A stretch of DNA of 64,000 nt from positions 223,001 to 287,000 of the forward strand of contig WPIO01000179.1 of the NCBI GenBank assembly GCA_009760855.2, read 5' to 3'. This stretch comes from Cristatella mucedo (lineage: Eukaryota > Bryozoa > Phylactolaemata > Cristatellidae). This document shows, one piece after another, positions 1 to 11,225 of this stretch. The first letter of the stretch is position 1, and the number at the start of each line of letters is the position of its first letter. Under the pieces are notes generated by a model. The model was given only the letters and a program-made list of their open reading frames with translations. It had not been told where the DNA came from and did not search any database. The position numbers and the translations under genes are program-made.

Positions 1-529
1 GGTGGCCTGCTCGGTGTTTGTTTGCAACGGCAACTTTTTTTTTGTTATGGCAGCACCTGGCTGTCAGTGAATAGTCGTCTGCGGTTTGGGTAGGGGAGGG
101 GTTAGGCGGTGAGACCGCCGTAGCATGCTAGTCGCTAGTCAGCTGCCTCAGTCAAAAGTCAGAGGCTCCATCTTCCATGCACTATGAGGTGCCCGTCGCG
201 TGATGGTGACGTTTTGTTTTCCCTAGCGCCCCGGTAAAAAGTGTGCTTACCTTTTCCTATGTTAGTTGGCCGGCACCATGGAGACGTTTATATTCATGGC
301 TTGCAGCAATATGCAATGCAAAAGGCTAATCAAAAGGCGATTTGCCAACAGGCCTTTTGTCTGTCCGAAGTCGTGCACGCTGCTGCTGCTGCCGCCACTG
401 CTGCTGTCAAGCCTTACTCCTCCCCTCAGCTGTCTAGCCACTACCGAGCTTTGACGGAAGTTGCTTGATCGATAAAGCCGTCACTTGTGCTGGCGTCTTT
501 CCATGGTGTCTTTCGATCCAGCTATTTGC
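1..529. other. No gene seen
   Basis: Only short open frames occur, in unremarkable sequence. A short run of CTG/GCC-rich triplets near 380-410 creates an alanine- or leucine-rich frame but has no coding signature. Confidence 0.5.
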
Positions 530-702
530 CCCCGGATCTTAACCCAAGGGTAAGGTGCTCGCTCTTCACGACCCAGGTCGTGGGCTTGAGTCCATCGGGC
601 GATCTTTTATTGCTCGCCCAGTGCAAGCCGTGGCGATAGCCTCTAAGGCTCTTCAGCCGCTATATAAATGAGGCCGTTAAATCAGCTGATCTTTTTTTTT
701 AT
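530..702 (+). repeat. tRNA-derived SINE, family A
   Basis: The 5' part is tRNA-like: an A-box-like stretch (taacccaagggtaagg) at about 539 and a B-box-like stretch (gggcttgagtcc) at about 581. A body with the family signature 'ggctcttcagccgctatataaa' in its middle follows, then 'aaatcagctgatc' and a T-run. The same layout recurs about a dozen times in the window. The copy is degenerate and is an interspersed repeat, not a functional tRNA. Confidence 0.8.
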
Positions 703-1689
703 TTGCCCAGATGCTGCTCTGCTGCTCTTGCATTCTAACTTTGAAGCCTGTACCGACAGTGCTCTGCGAGTTTAAGGCTTGTTTTAGTCAAGCCATCGAT
801 GGCTTCCGTGTCGATTAGCACCCCGGCTACTCAGCATCCAAGTAGCAGTCCAGAGAATCGAGACTCAACCGTGCCGGTCTTAAACCTGCCAGCACTAAGG
901 AGGGATGTGTGGCATTGCATGTAATCAATCGATAAAGGCCTGCATAATGCTGAATCATGATCAGAACCAATCTGTCATTTCTAGTTGTTTCTTCCAGGAT
1001 TGCAATGCTATATCTGACCGTGCACGTACTCCATATTGAGCTTGTAATAGTGCTTAGAGCCCTGACTACTTCAATTAAAGCACCTACGTTATGCGTGAGT
1101 TGCTTCGGGCCTGCGGATACCATGCAAAAGCTGTTTAGAGCATGCTATATACCGTATTTTACAGCGTATAAGCACCTTTCCCCCCCCCCAAATTTGGTGT
1201 CACAATGGAAGTGGGCTTAAACATGGGGGTTACTTTTTTGCTTGAATATTTCGCTAAATAGCGTGCCTGCTTTGAATGCCATCAAACTAAAGATTAACTG
1301 AACAATAAGATTAACCGAACAATGTCCCAACAAAGATTAACCGGTCTCCAAAAATGTGTTTGATAGCTTGTTTATTAAGAAGTTTCATTAGGTGAGGAAT
1401 ATCAAATGCAATGGACGGAATGGAAGATGACTCAGTCTATGAAGATAGTGACGCCGACAATAATGAATGGAGTTTCCACCTAATTTTAAGCCTGTGATGA
1501 AAGAGGAAGATGGAGATGGTATTATCACAATTCCTGATGCAGAAAATAGTGATAGCGACATGAGTGATTATTATGAGTGGTTCATTCAGTTATTGAGTAA
1601 AAATATTTTTTCCAAAATATTAGTTTAAAAATTTAGGGGGGCTTTCACACGGTCAAATACGGTAAGTCTGCATTCCTAAGTTTTTAGCT
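703..1689. other. Spacer with acidic open-frame fragments
   Basis: No complete gene is visible. Two overlapping frames at 1411-1497 and 1467-1628 encode strongly acidic, Asp/Glu/Ser-rich peptides that look like one reading frame broken by a shift. They may be a relic of a transposase N-terminus or of a host gene. A short C-run lies near 1181-1188. Confidence 0.35.
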
Positions 1690-2340
1690 TGTCCGAACGT
1701 CTGCAAATCAGACGATATGTCAGTCGGTAGTGAGTCAAGCTTTGGAAGCACAAATACTGAACGCACAGTCATGAAGAGATTCAAATGTAGTTAGCACCAC
1801 AATCGATCGAGCCTGAAGAGCGCTGGTGCACTGGGAGATGTAGATCGGAGCAAGAGAATGCAAGAACATTAAAGTGAGTGAATAATCCTTGACTAGTCGG
1901 TATGCTGCTCGATAGTCAGCCAGTGTAGGTGAGTGTGCAATGGTAAGATGGTCGCGACATTGATGACCGACAAACCTAGCCGCCGAGATTTGCCCCAACT
2001 GAAAACGGCTAATTGCATAAGTAGGAAGACTTTACGAAGCTTTTCGAGTGACGGACGTCTAGTCAGGATGTATGAAATGAATGAACAAGCTTAGCTCTGA
2101 TGTAATTGTCTAAGCATGCCAAAAATTTTGAAATGTAGCATATGTGACAGTGAGCAGACTGGAATGTGGAGCTGAAATGCTCGTCAAAGTAAGAACCAGT
2201 CGTTTTGAAAGAAGGCACCCCGATTCTGTGCACAGGCGACAGAGGATGTGCTGGTCGGGACGATTTTGAAAGCATAGTTTTCCAGTTTCTATGAGTAGCA
2301 CTTGGCGGGAGTATAATTGAGAAATTCCTTCTATCGCCAA
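1690..2340 (-). mobile_element. Degenerate L2/CR1-type LINE fragment
   Basis: Read on the minus strand in two frames, this matches the C-terminal half of the reverse transcriptase polyprotein that is open at 42041-43330. Shared landmarks in order are 'SPV..IGV.F', 'DEH.SST..SA', 'KLVHSF.TS', 'TLADYR' and 'LHSLAPIYIS'. Frameshifts and stops make it non-functional. It is older and more diverged than the copy at 41.8-43.3 kb. Confidence 0.75.
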
Positions 2341-3717
2341 TCAATATAAACCAGCGATAGTAGGTCGCTTGTATAGCGCACAAAGAGAATTAAATCTCAT
2401 AGAATCGAGGCACTTTGTATTTCGCTGTAAGGGAGGTAATAACCAAGGATTAAAGATGATATGCAGGGAATCACGCTTAGACGTGCAAGCAAAAGCACGC
2501 AAGTGCTACGCTTAGACCAGCATGCAAACGCACTTAAGAAGACACTCGGGGCCAGTGGTGGAGTCAGGGAGGCATTTGTGCCCCCCCCCCCATGGCGAGG
2601 CAGCGACCTGGGCCACCACCTATTCCCTACGCCCCACGAGCGGCACTAACGACGAAATTATGTCCTACTTCTACTTGATGTGCTATCGCCGAGTTAGCGT
2701 CATATGAAAACTAAGCGCTTGAACTCATATTTCATTACTTGCGGGTCTAGCCCTCAACGAAAGAATCTTGTTGGTCAGTTTAGGAATATAAACAGAATCG
2801 CCCAGAATTTTTGGCATTTTTTATTCTGATCTTTCTCTACATAGTTCTTTTCAGAGAACTTTCAGAAATCAAAAATTGGCTTATGATAGGCTTCGTGCAA
2901 AAAAGATATAACCACGGCTAGGTTATATTATTTGTTTTCGATGACAAGGCGAGCGAGCAAGTGCCGATGCAGCCGCCTTCGATCGCCTTCGAGGCTCTAC
3001 ATTAGGTGCTAAGCATTAAAGCAGTTCCTAAACTCAAGTAAACTTTGTCAGAAATATAGCTCACTTAACTATGTTACTTTTTTAAGCTTGAGCGATACCA
3101 ATAAAGCTACCAACGTCAAGACTGGCTAAAGAATCATCGGGACTGCACCGATACACGTAGCTAGGCCGACGATAGCAGAGCAATTCAGCCGCCTAGAACT
3201 CTTGCTTGTTATTAAAAAGTCCATCTCCTTGATTGAGACCAAGTATATTTCAAAGCCAAACAGTGGTTATATCTTAATATCGATTATATAATACTTCACT
3301 TTGTGCACTAAAATATATTTGATGAAATAATTTTTTATGAGTTGATTTCTGGTGAACTGATTTTTTGATAAATTAACGTTGACAAAATAATTTTTTTGAT
3401 TAACTAAATTTTAATGAATTCACATAGAGCCCTTTCAATACAGTGTTACCGCCACTCATTGCTCTTGGGTTCGCCTGCGACAGAGCCTCGTGGCGGGTTC
3501 GCTTAGCCGCGACCTCGGCATGGATCATCCTGAAATTCATCTCTCAGTCATGGATCATCATGGATCATCCTGAATCATTAGCATGGATCATCCTGAATTT
3601 CATCTCCCAGTCAGAAGATTACCAGTCCTCTAACCCTATTCCCACTGTCCTAGTTCCACTATGCTTAGATCGGCTGCTGTCATGCATAGCTAACATAATA
3701 AGTATGCCCTTAAAAAA
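2341..3717. other. No gene; small direct repeats and AT-rich stretch
   Basis: No supported gene. A C-run lies at 2581-2590. An AT-rich stretch is at about 3240-3420. Two imperfect copies of a roughly 30-bp unit beginning 'catggatcatcctgaa' lie at 3519 and 3582, with a partial copy between them at 3549-3580. Confidence 0.5.
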
Positions 3718-3890
3718 GCCTAGCTGATTTACTAGTCTCATTTCTATAGTGGAAGACGAGCCTTTACGTCTATCCCCATCCCTTGCAATAGGTGATAAAA
3801 AATTGCCCACTGCAGGACACGAACTCACGACCTGGGTCGTGAAAAGCGAGCACCTTAACCTTACCTCCTGGACTTGGCCCCAGGTCTTGT
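3718..3890 (-). repeat. tRNA-derived SINE, family A
   Basis: This is a minus-strand copy. The plus strand reads 'ctagctgattta' (3' end of the element), then the 'gagcctttacgtctat' body, then the reverse-complemented B-box region with 'acgacctgggtcgtgaaaag' and the A-box region 'caccttaaccttacc'. It is diverged from the better copies at 27.1 and 60.1 kb. Confidence 0.75.
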
Positions 3891-3947
3891 CCCTTCACTT
3901 TTCAAAAGGGCTACTTTTAGGCCATTATTTAAGAGCTATACACTAGA

Positions 3948-4790
<843 letters not shown>

Positions 4791-5159
4791 AATTTGATCA
4801 AAAATCAAGCATGGCGACTATCGGTCAAACAGTATTTAAACAACACGAAGTCTGAACCATATGCCGTGACCCATGCTGTTTACTAGGTGAACGTTTTTCA
4901 TGCTTCTTTTTCAGAAAGATTGTCTATATTAGAAAGTGTATCCCCACGGTGACACCCTTCCTATATTTCTTAGCCTTCCTTCATTGCTCTTCGCCACCTT
5001 TCAGCCTGCCTCATCTCGATGTTCAACCCCCAGTCCAAGATGACTACTTGCCCTCCTGTAGACTCCAAATCTACTTTTCTTCTTCTGAGACGCCTAGATA
5101 TAATGCTGCCCTGAATAACTAACGTCATAAAATGCCACTAGCATCAAGTCTTGTCCTAG

Positions 5160-6950
5160 CATCTTGAAAACAGGTTATTATCTGGCCACTAAAAAAAGAG
5201 TTCGACATTAGGCAAGGACAACTTCCGCAACTTTCGACCAATCCTCCACTCTTTTTTATTATTATCAAAGACACCGGAACGAGTAATGGGAGACCAGCTA
5301 AACTCTTAGATTCAAACTTACAATTTCGAAAGTCAGTTTCAGTGAGGTTTTTGAGCAAATCACTCAACGGTGTCAGTATTGTCGAGAGTATATAACGATC
5401 GTCTCAGAAATGCCGGCTTAGGCAGAAATGCTCTGCTTGCTCTGCTAGCTCTGCTGGATCTCTTGGAGGCTTCGATGCCATTAATTACAAATTCTTTTTT
5501 GAGCATCTGTTACCCTTGTAGTTTGATTATATGCAGGCCGGTCCTGCTCCTCTGCTAAACCGCTGGTGAACAGCTGTTGGGAGCATCATCGAGAGGGGCC
5601 GGTGCACAGCTGTGGTCCGCCTCTGGTGTTGTGTGGAAACAGGCCGGTAACCCGCTGTTGAACTGATGCTGGATTCACCATCAGGGTCGGCCGGTGCACA
5701 GCCGCGGTAGAGGAGAGGGGACTCAAGCGGAAGAAGGGGGCGAAGTGAGTCGTGCTTCCATCTGCTCCGTGCTTCGTATATTAAACTCGTGGTGGTGGTC
5801 ATCGGCTGGCGTTCTGTGTGCCGTGGGAACCAAACTACAATCAATTCTTGTTAGGCACCTGAGCCCACGCATTAGAATGAATTAAGTCTTACCTCAGCGA
5901 GAGAATTCGGAAAGTAAATGTTAATTGAAAGTGGTCAATCAGGGAGTCATTGAAGAAATGCCCCCTCCCATGATCCACTTCTCACAATTTACACTCTCCC
6001 TCTTGTTTTTTATGTAATCGACAAGCACAATGTAAGCTTTATTTTATTGGGAACAAACACAGTTGTCCTGGTCAATCGATTTACTCACACACGATTATCA
6101 TCGACGGCGTAGCAATAGAATAGTCCGACTGAGGTATATTAGCCCAAGCCTCGCAGCAAGACCGCACGATCGAGACTCTCTAAGCCGCGTCTCAATCATA
6201 CGTCACCGTTTACCAACTGTACGGGCCAGCCCAGCCAACTGAGAAACCCGAAAAACCATACCAGCCTGCCCGAGTGCCCTCTAGTCGCCGGCAAACAGCC
6301 AACACGCAGCCAAATTATCGTCAATAAAATCACAATTATTTTATATTATTTTATATTTATTAATTATATATAATTATAATTTATATATTATAGATATTAT
6401 ATTGTATTATATATATATATATATATTAAATATATATATATATAGTTATAATTATTTTATATTATTATTTATTTTATTTTATTTTATCACGTTATCACAA
6501 ACGTGTCAAAGATAGGCCATTCCTCGGGCCCGACTAATTAATGCTTTAGCCACTCGAAGGCTAGTGCCTAAGCCGCAGATCTTTCACCGCCTTCTAGAGC
6601 ATCGAATCCTTTCAGCTCTCTACCATCGTGTGGTGCTGAATTCTCACTTTGATGGCAGGAAACTCTCACAAGTTGAATGCTGACAAAATAAAAAAAAAAT
6701 TATGGGAAATCAAGTGTTACTCATTAACCGGAAAAATGAAATCTCTAAATTTTCTCGACCAGCATATCGCTGTAATCTCTGCAGGAAATCTGAGTGTCCT
6801 TTTCAGAATGAATTTTCTCTAGATGAGCACATTAGCTTCGCAGTCAAATTCACGCTTGGTTAGATTAATACACTGCAGCACGCTGGTCCGTGCATTCGTG
6901 GCATCCCGACAAGACTTCTGTCACTCGCAACTTTTAGGTCTTCCCACGTA
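5160..6950 (+). mobile_element. Broken LINE copy in three plus-strand blocks
   Basis: Three collinear blocks match successive parts of the LINE polyprotein. Block 5160-5500 carries 'NFRPIL.SFLLLSKTPER' through 'GRNALLALLALLDLLEAS'. Block 5960-6050 matches the region after motif B ('YTLPL..VIDKHN'). Block 6690-6950 matches 'NLSVLFQNEFSLDEHIS' and 'TLVRAFVASRQDFCHSQLLGLPT'. They are split by a GC-rich insertion at about 5540-5880 and by AT-rich sequence at 6300-6490. The simplest reading is one old insertion later interrupted. Confidence 0.65.
6320..6490. repeat. AT-rich low-complexity tract
   Basis: Almost pure A/T with a TA-dinucleotide core at about 6406-6445 and TTTTA/TTATT runs on both sides. 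It lies within the broken LINE copy. No coding content. Confidence 0.9.
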
Positions 6951-7094
6951 TGCAATTTGATGCTTTTATTTGGGGTAAAACTCGACAGCTAGGTAATCTG
7001 CCATACGCGTCAAGAAAGCTTAATTATACCTTTGCTGGCCAATCTAAACCGGCCGGTTACTTGTGCTACTTATGCAATAAAGCGCTTACAGAGT

Positions 7095-7665
7095 GTGTCA
7101 TAATAATAATAATAATAATAATAATACAGTTGGTATAGTGCCCTTAGAGAGCTCAATCTCTTTCTTGGCACTTAACAGTTGCTGCAAATGAAGTACGATT
7201 TATTGATTAGTAACAGTAGCATGCTGAATACACAACATGAATTACAATGTTAGTGGCAGTATGCACAGTGTTAGCATGCATAAGAACATAAAGGATGAAT
7301 CATGGGGACCCACTAAGGACGAATCACAGGGACCCACTAGGTGCTTTACATTTGCTGCAAAGGAAACATGGTCGACTGGTGAGTGGTATCATGCTTGATA
7401 AACAACATGAATAATATGGTTAGGGGTGACATGCACAGGGTCAGCATGCAAGTGCGGTTGGTGGCAGCATGCAACAGTGTCAGCATGCATAAGCACACGA
7501 AAGACAAATCACAGGGCCCCACTACATTGATCTGTTTTAGTTTCTTTTCAAATGTAGACAAGTCAGGAGATGTCGTGACGCAAGTCGGGAGTGAATTCCA
7601 GGCTTTGGGAGCATACGAACTAAAGGCACGATCTCCAAAGGAGTGTGGCAAAAATTGCCAGCTAA
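7095..7665 (-). mobile_element. LINE 3' fragment, minus strand
   Basis: The element's 3' end is on the left: an ATA/AAT triplet tail at 7100-7125, then the conserved terminal block 'ctcaatctctttcttggcactt'. The minus-strand frame at 7560-7651 reads 'FGDRAFSSYAPKAWNSLPTC', matching the C-terminal end of the intact copy. The 5' part is truncated. Confidence 0.85.
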
Positions 7666-7683
7666 GCTTATACTTCTAATCAC

Positions 7684-7975
7684 TTCTCACTCATCTGAAC
7701 TGGCTATCTATTAAGCAACGCATTGACTTCAAGATTCTGTCAATCACTTTTAGGTCTCATCGTTCCCTTGCTCCAGAGTACCTTTTTGAACTATTTTTAC
7801 AACATGCCTCGTGTTGCACCTGCAGCTCTTATGACCAGGTTTGATTGTGCCCCTAGCTCAAATTTCTTAGTGACTGTGCCTTCAGCAATCGTGCTCCCAA
7901 AGTTTGGTGCTCACTACACGGACATTAGGCCATCTTCTGATTTTGCGAATTCAAGAAGAAGTTAAGAAACTTTCA
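7684..7975 (+). mobile_element. LINE fragment, plus strand, head-to-head with the previous copy
   Basis: The plus strand reads a diverged version of the polyprotein segment 'LADLHWLPVKQRIDFKVLS' through 'YAPTAWNSLP', with stops. It abuts the opposite-strand fragment ending at about 7665. Because both fragments contain the 'SYAP.AWNSLP' region, they are two insertions rather than one inverted copy. Confidence 0.7.
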
Positions 7976-8439
7976 CAGCATGCATCGAATTCTCTGTCCG
8001 AGTGTATTGTCCGTGAGTTTCAGGAAACCGTGCAATTCATGAATAAGGGAAAGATATATGCTTTTATTTAGCGCCCCAGTGAACTTATCTTTTTTCTTTT
8101 GTGCATTGCTTAATTGTAACTGATTTAGAGCATATTACGAAGCAGGTTGGAAACCAGCCAGTACTAGCGAGCGTCTTCTTGCGTACCTTTGCATGCTCGT
8201 CTAGGCATAATATCTTACGTGTCATTAGCTGTAGATAATCATGTTTCTTGCAGTGATTTTTAAAGCATCGGGATAGAGATTTATTTCTTTTTATGTGTTA
8301 TGCGAAAGACTTTATTATTATATATGATCTTGGCTTCTACATAGACTTCCTGACGTACTGGCTAAGCTTTTGAAACTTCCGATTGGTTTTTTCAAAGACT
8401 TAGAAGTCCTGACTCTATTCATGGCACAAATGGGTTCTT
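7976..8439. other. No gene seen
   Basis: T-rich sequence with no coding signature, no recognisable repeat and no splice-bounded open frame. Confidence 0.5.
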
Positions 8440-9215
8440 GTGGCCCAGAAAGTAGCCAAGATACGCTGTAGCAATGTACCCAGGCTGGGTTCGGTGGACA
8501 GGGACCGGACGGCTATAGTGAGGTTTAGGGTCACCGGCTAGGCCGGGGTCGGACTCTACCGCATGGCCGGATGTATGCGGTGACGTGAGGTCACCGGGGC
8601 TCTTGGGTACGGGAAGTTGGCCGAGTAAGTCGTGGTGTGGTGTTGGAGGCTCCCGGTCTCGCCGAGTTATGCAGCTGGATTCGTGCAGGCGTGCTCCGGC
8701 GATGCTGCCACGCACGCAAGGGAACGAGTACCCAAGGCCCGAGCGGAGCTGGGTAGCTCGCGCGTTGTTGACTTGTTGTTATTCCACTTTCCCCGTGTAG
8801 CGTGTTCGTGACCCCCGTGTGTTGGCGTCTTTCGGTGGAAACTTACGACTGTGGTAGTTGTCGACTCAGACTGGCCAGCAGTTACTCAGCCAGCCGGGTT
8901 TTGGACGGCGTACGCTCGTACTGTTGGATTCGGAGTCGGTACAACGACAGGACTGCAGAAGCCGACTGACCCCAACTAACACGTTTGTTCGCACTTTCTG
9001 CGTCGTCTTGCGCCCCCGTAGTGTACTGTGTATAGGACCATCCCTGTAGACTTGTTTAGTTGCTCTGTTGTTGTTGGCGCATGCGTTAATATGAAGAGGT
9101 TTAACCGGACGGCCGCTCGTCTTACGCTAGCTCGGCGGCATGGCGAGCGGCAGCGTGGCCGGAGTATGGCGGGGTTTGGCGGGAAATAGCCTCTGACCCC
9201 TGGAACCCGGTTACA
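8440..9215. other. GC-rich block of unknown nature
   Basis: A sharply bounded GC-rich segment in AT-richer surroundings, with several short open frames on both strands and no recognisable protein. It begins near 'tgtagcaatg' (8467) and ends near 'ggttaca' (9215), which recalls the TG...CA ends of an LTR, but flanking 5-base duplications do not match. It could be a solo LTR, a CpG-rich promoter or an unrelated insertion. Confidence 0.3.
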
Positions 9216-10104
9216 GCAATATATAAAGAAGCTAAACAAGATTCAGGGCTCTGACCACACCGTCCAAATACATCCTTTTTCTTATTATTTAACCAAGTAC
9301 AGCAATCAAAAAAATAGTTACTCTTTATCAATACGATTGACCATGAACTGATCTGCCATAGGTTTTTTGAATCACGCTTTTAGCCCAGCGCTTCGAACGT
9401 CGTACGATTCCTTGCTAGTTAACTAATTGCAATGGCGAATGAAGACCAGCGTCAAATATCGCTGGCAAAGCTACCAACAGCAGCTCTTTTTAAGCTGGTG
9501 CAGTCAGATGGCGTGTACAGAAATGCGAAATGTGAACTATCCAACGCAACCTCTTTTCAGCAAGTAGCCATTTGTCTCGCTCTTATTTCCAGCAGCAACG
9601 CACGTGCTCCGGTCGCTCAAAAAACCTCGATTCCAATTTTTTCCTCCTAGTCTGGTATCATTATTTTCCAACCATGTGTAAAAATACTAACAATATTGCC
9701 TTATCCGCTTATTTCTACCTGCAAGGCTGCATGGGATTGTTTTAATGAGACATAAAAGGATGCGACCTTGCTAGACATTGTGTACCATCTCAAGATCGTG
9801 GAGTTGGTTAGAAGCAACATGTGCAACGCGTGTTCAATAAACCAATGCATGCCCTAAACTAAGCAAACAAGTATACATGCAGAAAATCAGCAGTGAGTAT
9901 TAAAATGTAAGTACTTTTTCCTGTATAAAATTTAGAAAGCATAGGGTAACAACTTAATAGAAGCACCTACTCCAGGATCGGGAACAGAAGCTATTAGCTA
10001 CACTTCTTACGGGATTTGTCCATTACAATGTAGCAGAAAAATGTATGACACGGGAAAGACTATTTCTGATACCGAGAGAAAGACAGGTTGAAGACTTGCA
10101 AATT
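9216..10104. other. No gene seen
   Basis: AT-richer spacer. The only open frame of any length (9432-9650) has no recognisable domain and no splice or start context that convinces. An 'aataaa' hexamer occurs at about 9836. Confidence 0.5.
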
Positions 10105-10280
10105 CCGATTCCAGCTGGTTTGGTCCAGCGGTAAAGGTGCTCGCCCCGACAGAGGTTTTGCTGAGGTCATGGGTTCGAGCCCCGAGGCAAGCGCCTGCAT
10201 AGAGATTAAGTTCTCTTGGGGCCGTATACAAATGAATTGTATTATATTATTGTTATTATATTATTATTCCAATGCTCCAA
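10105..10280 (+). repeat. tRNA-derived SINE, family B
   Basis: tRNA-like head: A-box-like 'ggtccagcggtaaagg' at about 10121, B-box 'gggttcgagcccc' at about 10171. The tail 'gcgcctgcatagagattaag', then 'ttctcttggggc', closely resembles the last part of the resident LINE, and the copy ends in TTATT/ATT repeats. This is the best preserved SINE-B copy. Confidence 0.85.
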
Positions 10281-11176
10281 CGGCAGCGCCTGATGTCCTC
10301 CTGACCTCGAGCTGGTAGCTTGGCAATCCAGCAGACTGCTCTCAGCGGTTTGTAAACCACAAGCTTTCTTTCAACTAATGAGATAAACCGGATTGAATTT
10401 ACCAAAATTTTAATTCTTACTGGTCAAGTTGTTACGTTGCCATCGTTCCGACCGCTAAATTCATCTAGGGCTGCAGTTCCCGATACGGGCAATGCGCCTA
10501 ATGCTGTCACACTCATTGATTACAAACTGCAGGCAAAAGTTAGCGCAGCATCACAATAGGTACAGATTCATTCATCAAATAAAAATATTTTTATTCTAAG
10601 CGTACTTCTGGTGGTATCATTAGCAATTAAGCCGCTACTAGACCTGCTAGTCTCAAACGAATTACCGTCGTCTATCTAGGCCGCTCGGTAGCGTCTGCCA
10701 CAGGCAATGTGGCCGCCAGCGATGCGCCAATCTCCCGACCCGTAGCTCATTTTGAATTAAGCCGCATAGCTGTTAGGGGTGAACAGCCGCTAATGCTCTT
10801 CTGCCTGAAAAGGTGACTGCGAAATCATTCAATCCTTTTTCCTTCTTTCAGCTGACCTGTAAGCGCGCGCTACCCCATAGACAGAAAGTCATAAAAGCTA
10901 AGCGCTATCTATGAACCTACCACATGCCGTTTCCGGCGCCGTAGCTTCCGGCCACTTGTAAGCTCGCCCTCGGTTCGCGCATGTGCGAGAGGGTGGGTGG
11001 CTATTGAGCGGTTGGCCGGTTGCGCCGATTCCTCGCGATTCAAGCCGCCAGCGACTCGTGTAGCCCGCTTGCTACCCTATTTCTCCTTTGACCTTGTGGA
11101 GTGCGACGGTTGGTCAGCGAGTACCGCTTACTGCTGCGTTCTGCGCTCCGCACCGGACCGTTTAGACAACTTCGGT
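10281..11176 (+). promoter_or_regulatory. Presumed 5' flank of ENGase
   Basis: No gene before 11177. The last 300 bases are GC-richer with several CpGs, which suits a housekeeping promoter. No TATA box or transcription start can be fixed. The reading frame of exon 1 is open back to about 10997 but has no ATG upstream of 11177. Confidence 0.35.
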
Positions 11177-11225
11177 ATGGATGCCTCCCAAAACAAGCGT
11201 GGATGCGTGTTCCTAACCGCGCCAG
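11177..11225 (+). CDS. ENGASE: ENGase exon 1 (proposed start)
   Basis: ATG in good context (ggtATGG), 16 codons plus one base, then a consensus donor gtgagt at 11226. The phase (one base over) fits exon 2, where 'g' plus 'at' makes the Asp of a D-T-G motif. It is the first ATG in its frame. An additional small exon between this and exon 2 cannot be excluded. Confidence 0.6.

Noticed and set aside
7095-7975. Single LINE insertion with 5' inversion (twin priming)
   Set aside because: The two opposite-strand fragments contain overlapping parts of the element and differ in decay, so two insertions fit better.
8467-9215. Solo LTR
   Set aside because: Ends resemble tgta/taca, but the five flanking bases on each side do not match and no internal retroelement is present; kept only as an open observation.
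10112-10185. tRNA gene
   Set aside because: A- and B-box-like elements are present, but the sequence continues into the SINE-B body and tail, and the same head recurs many times in the window.
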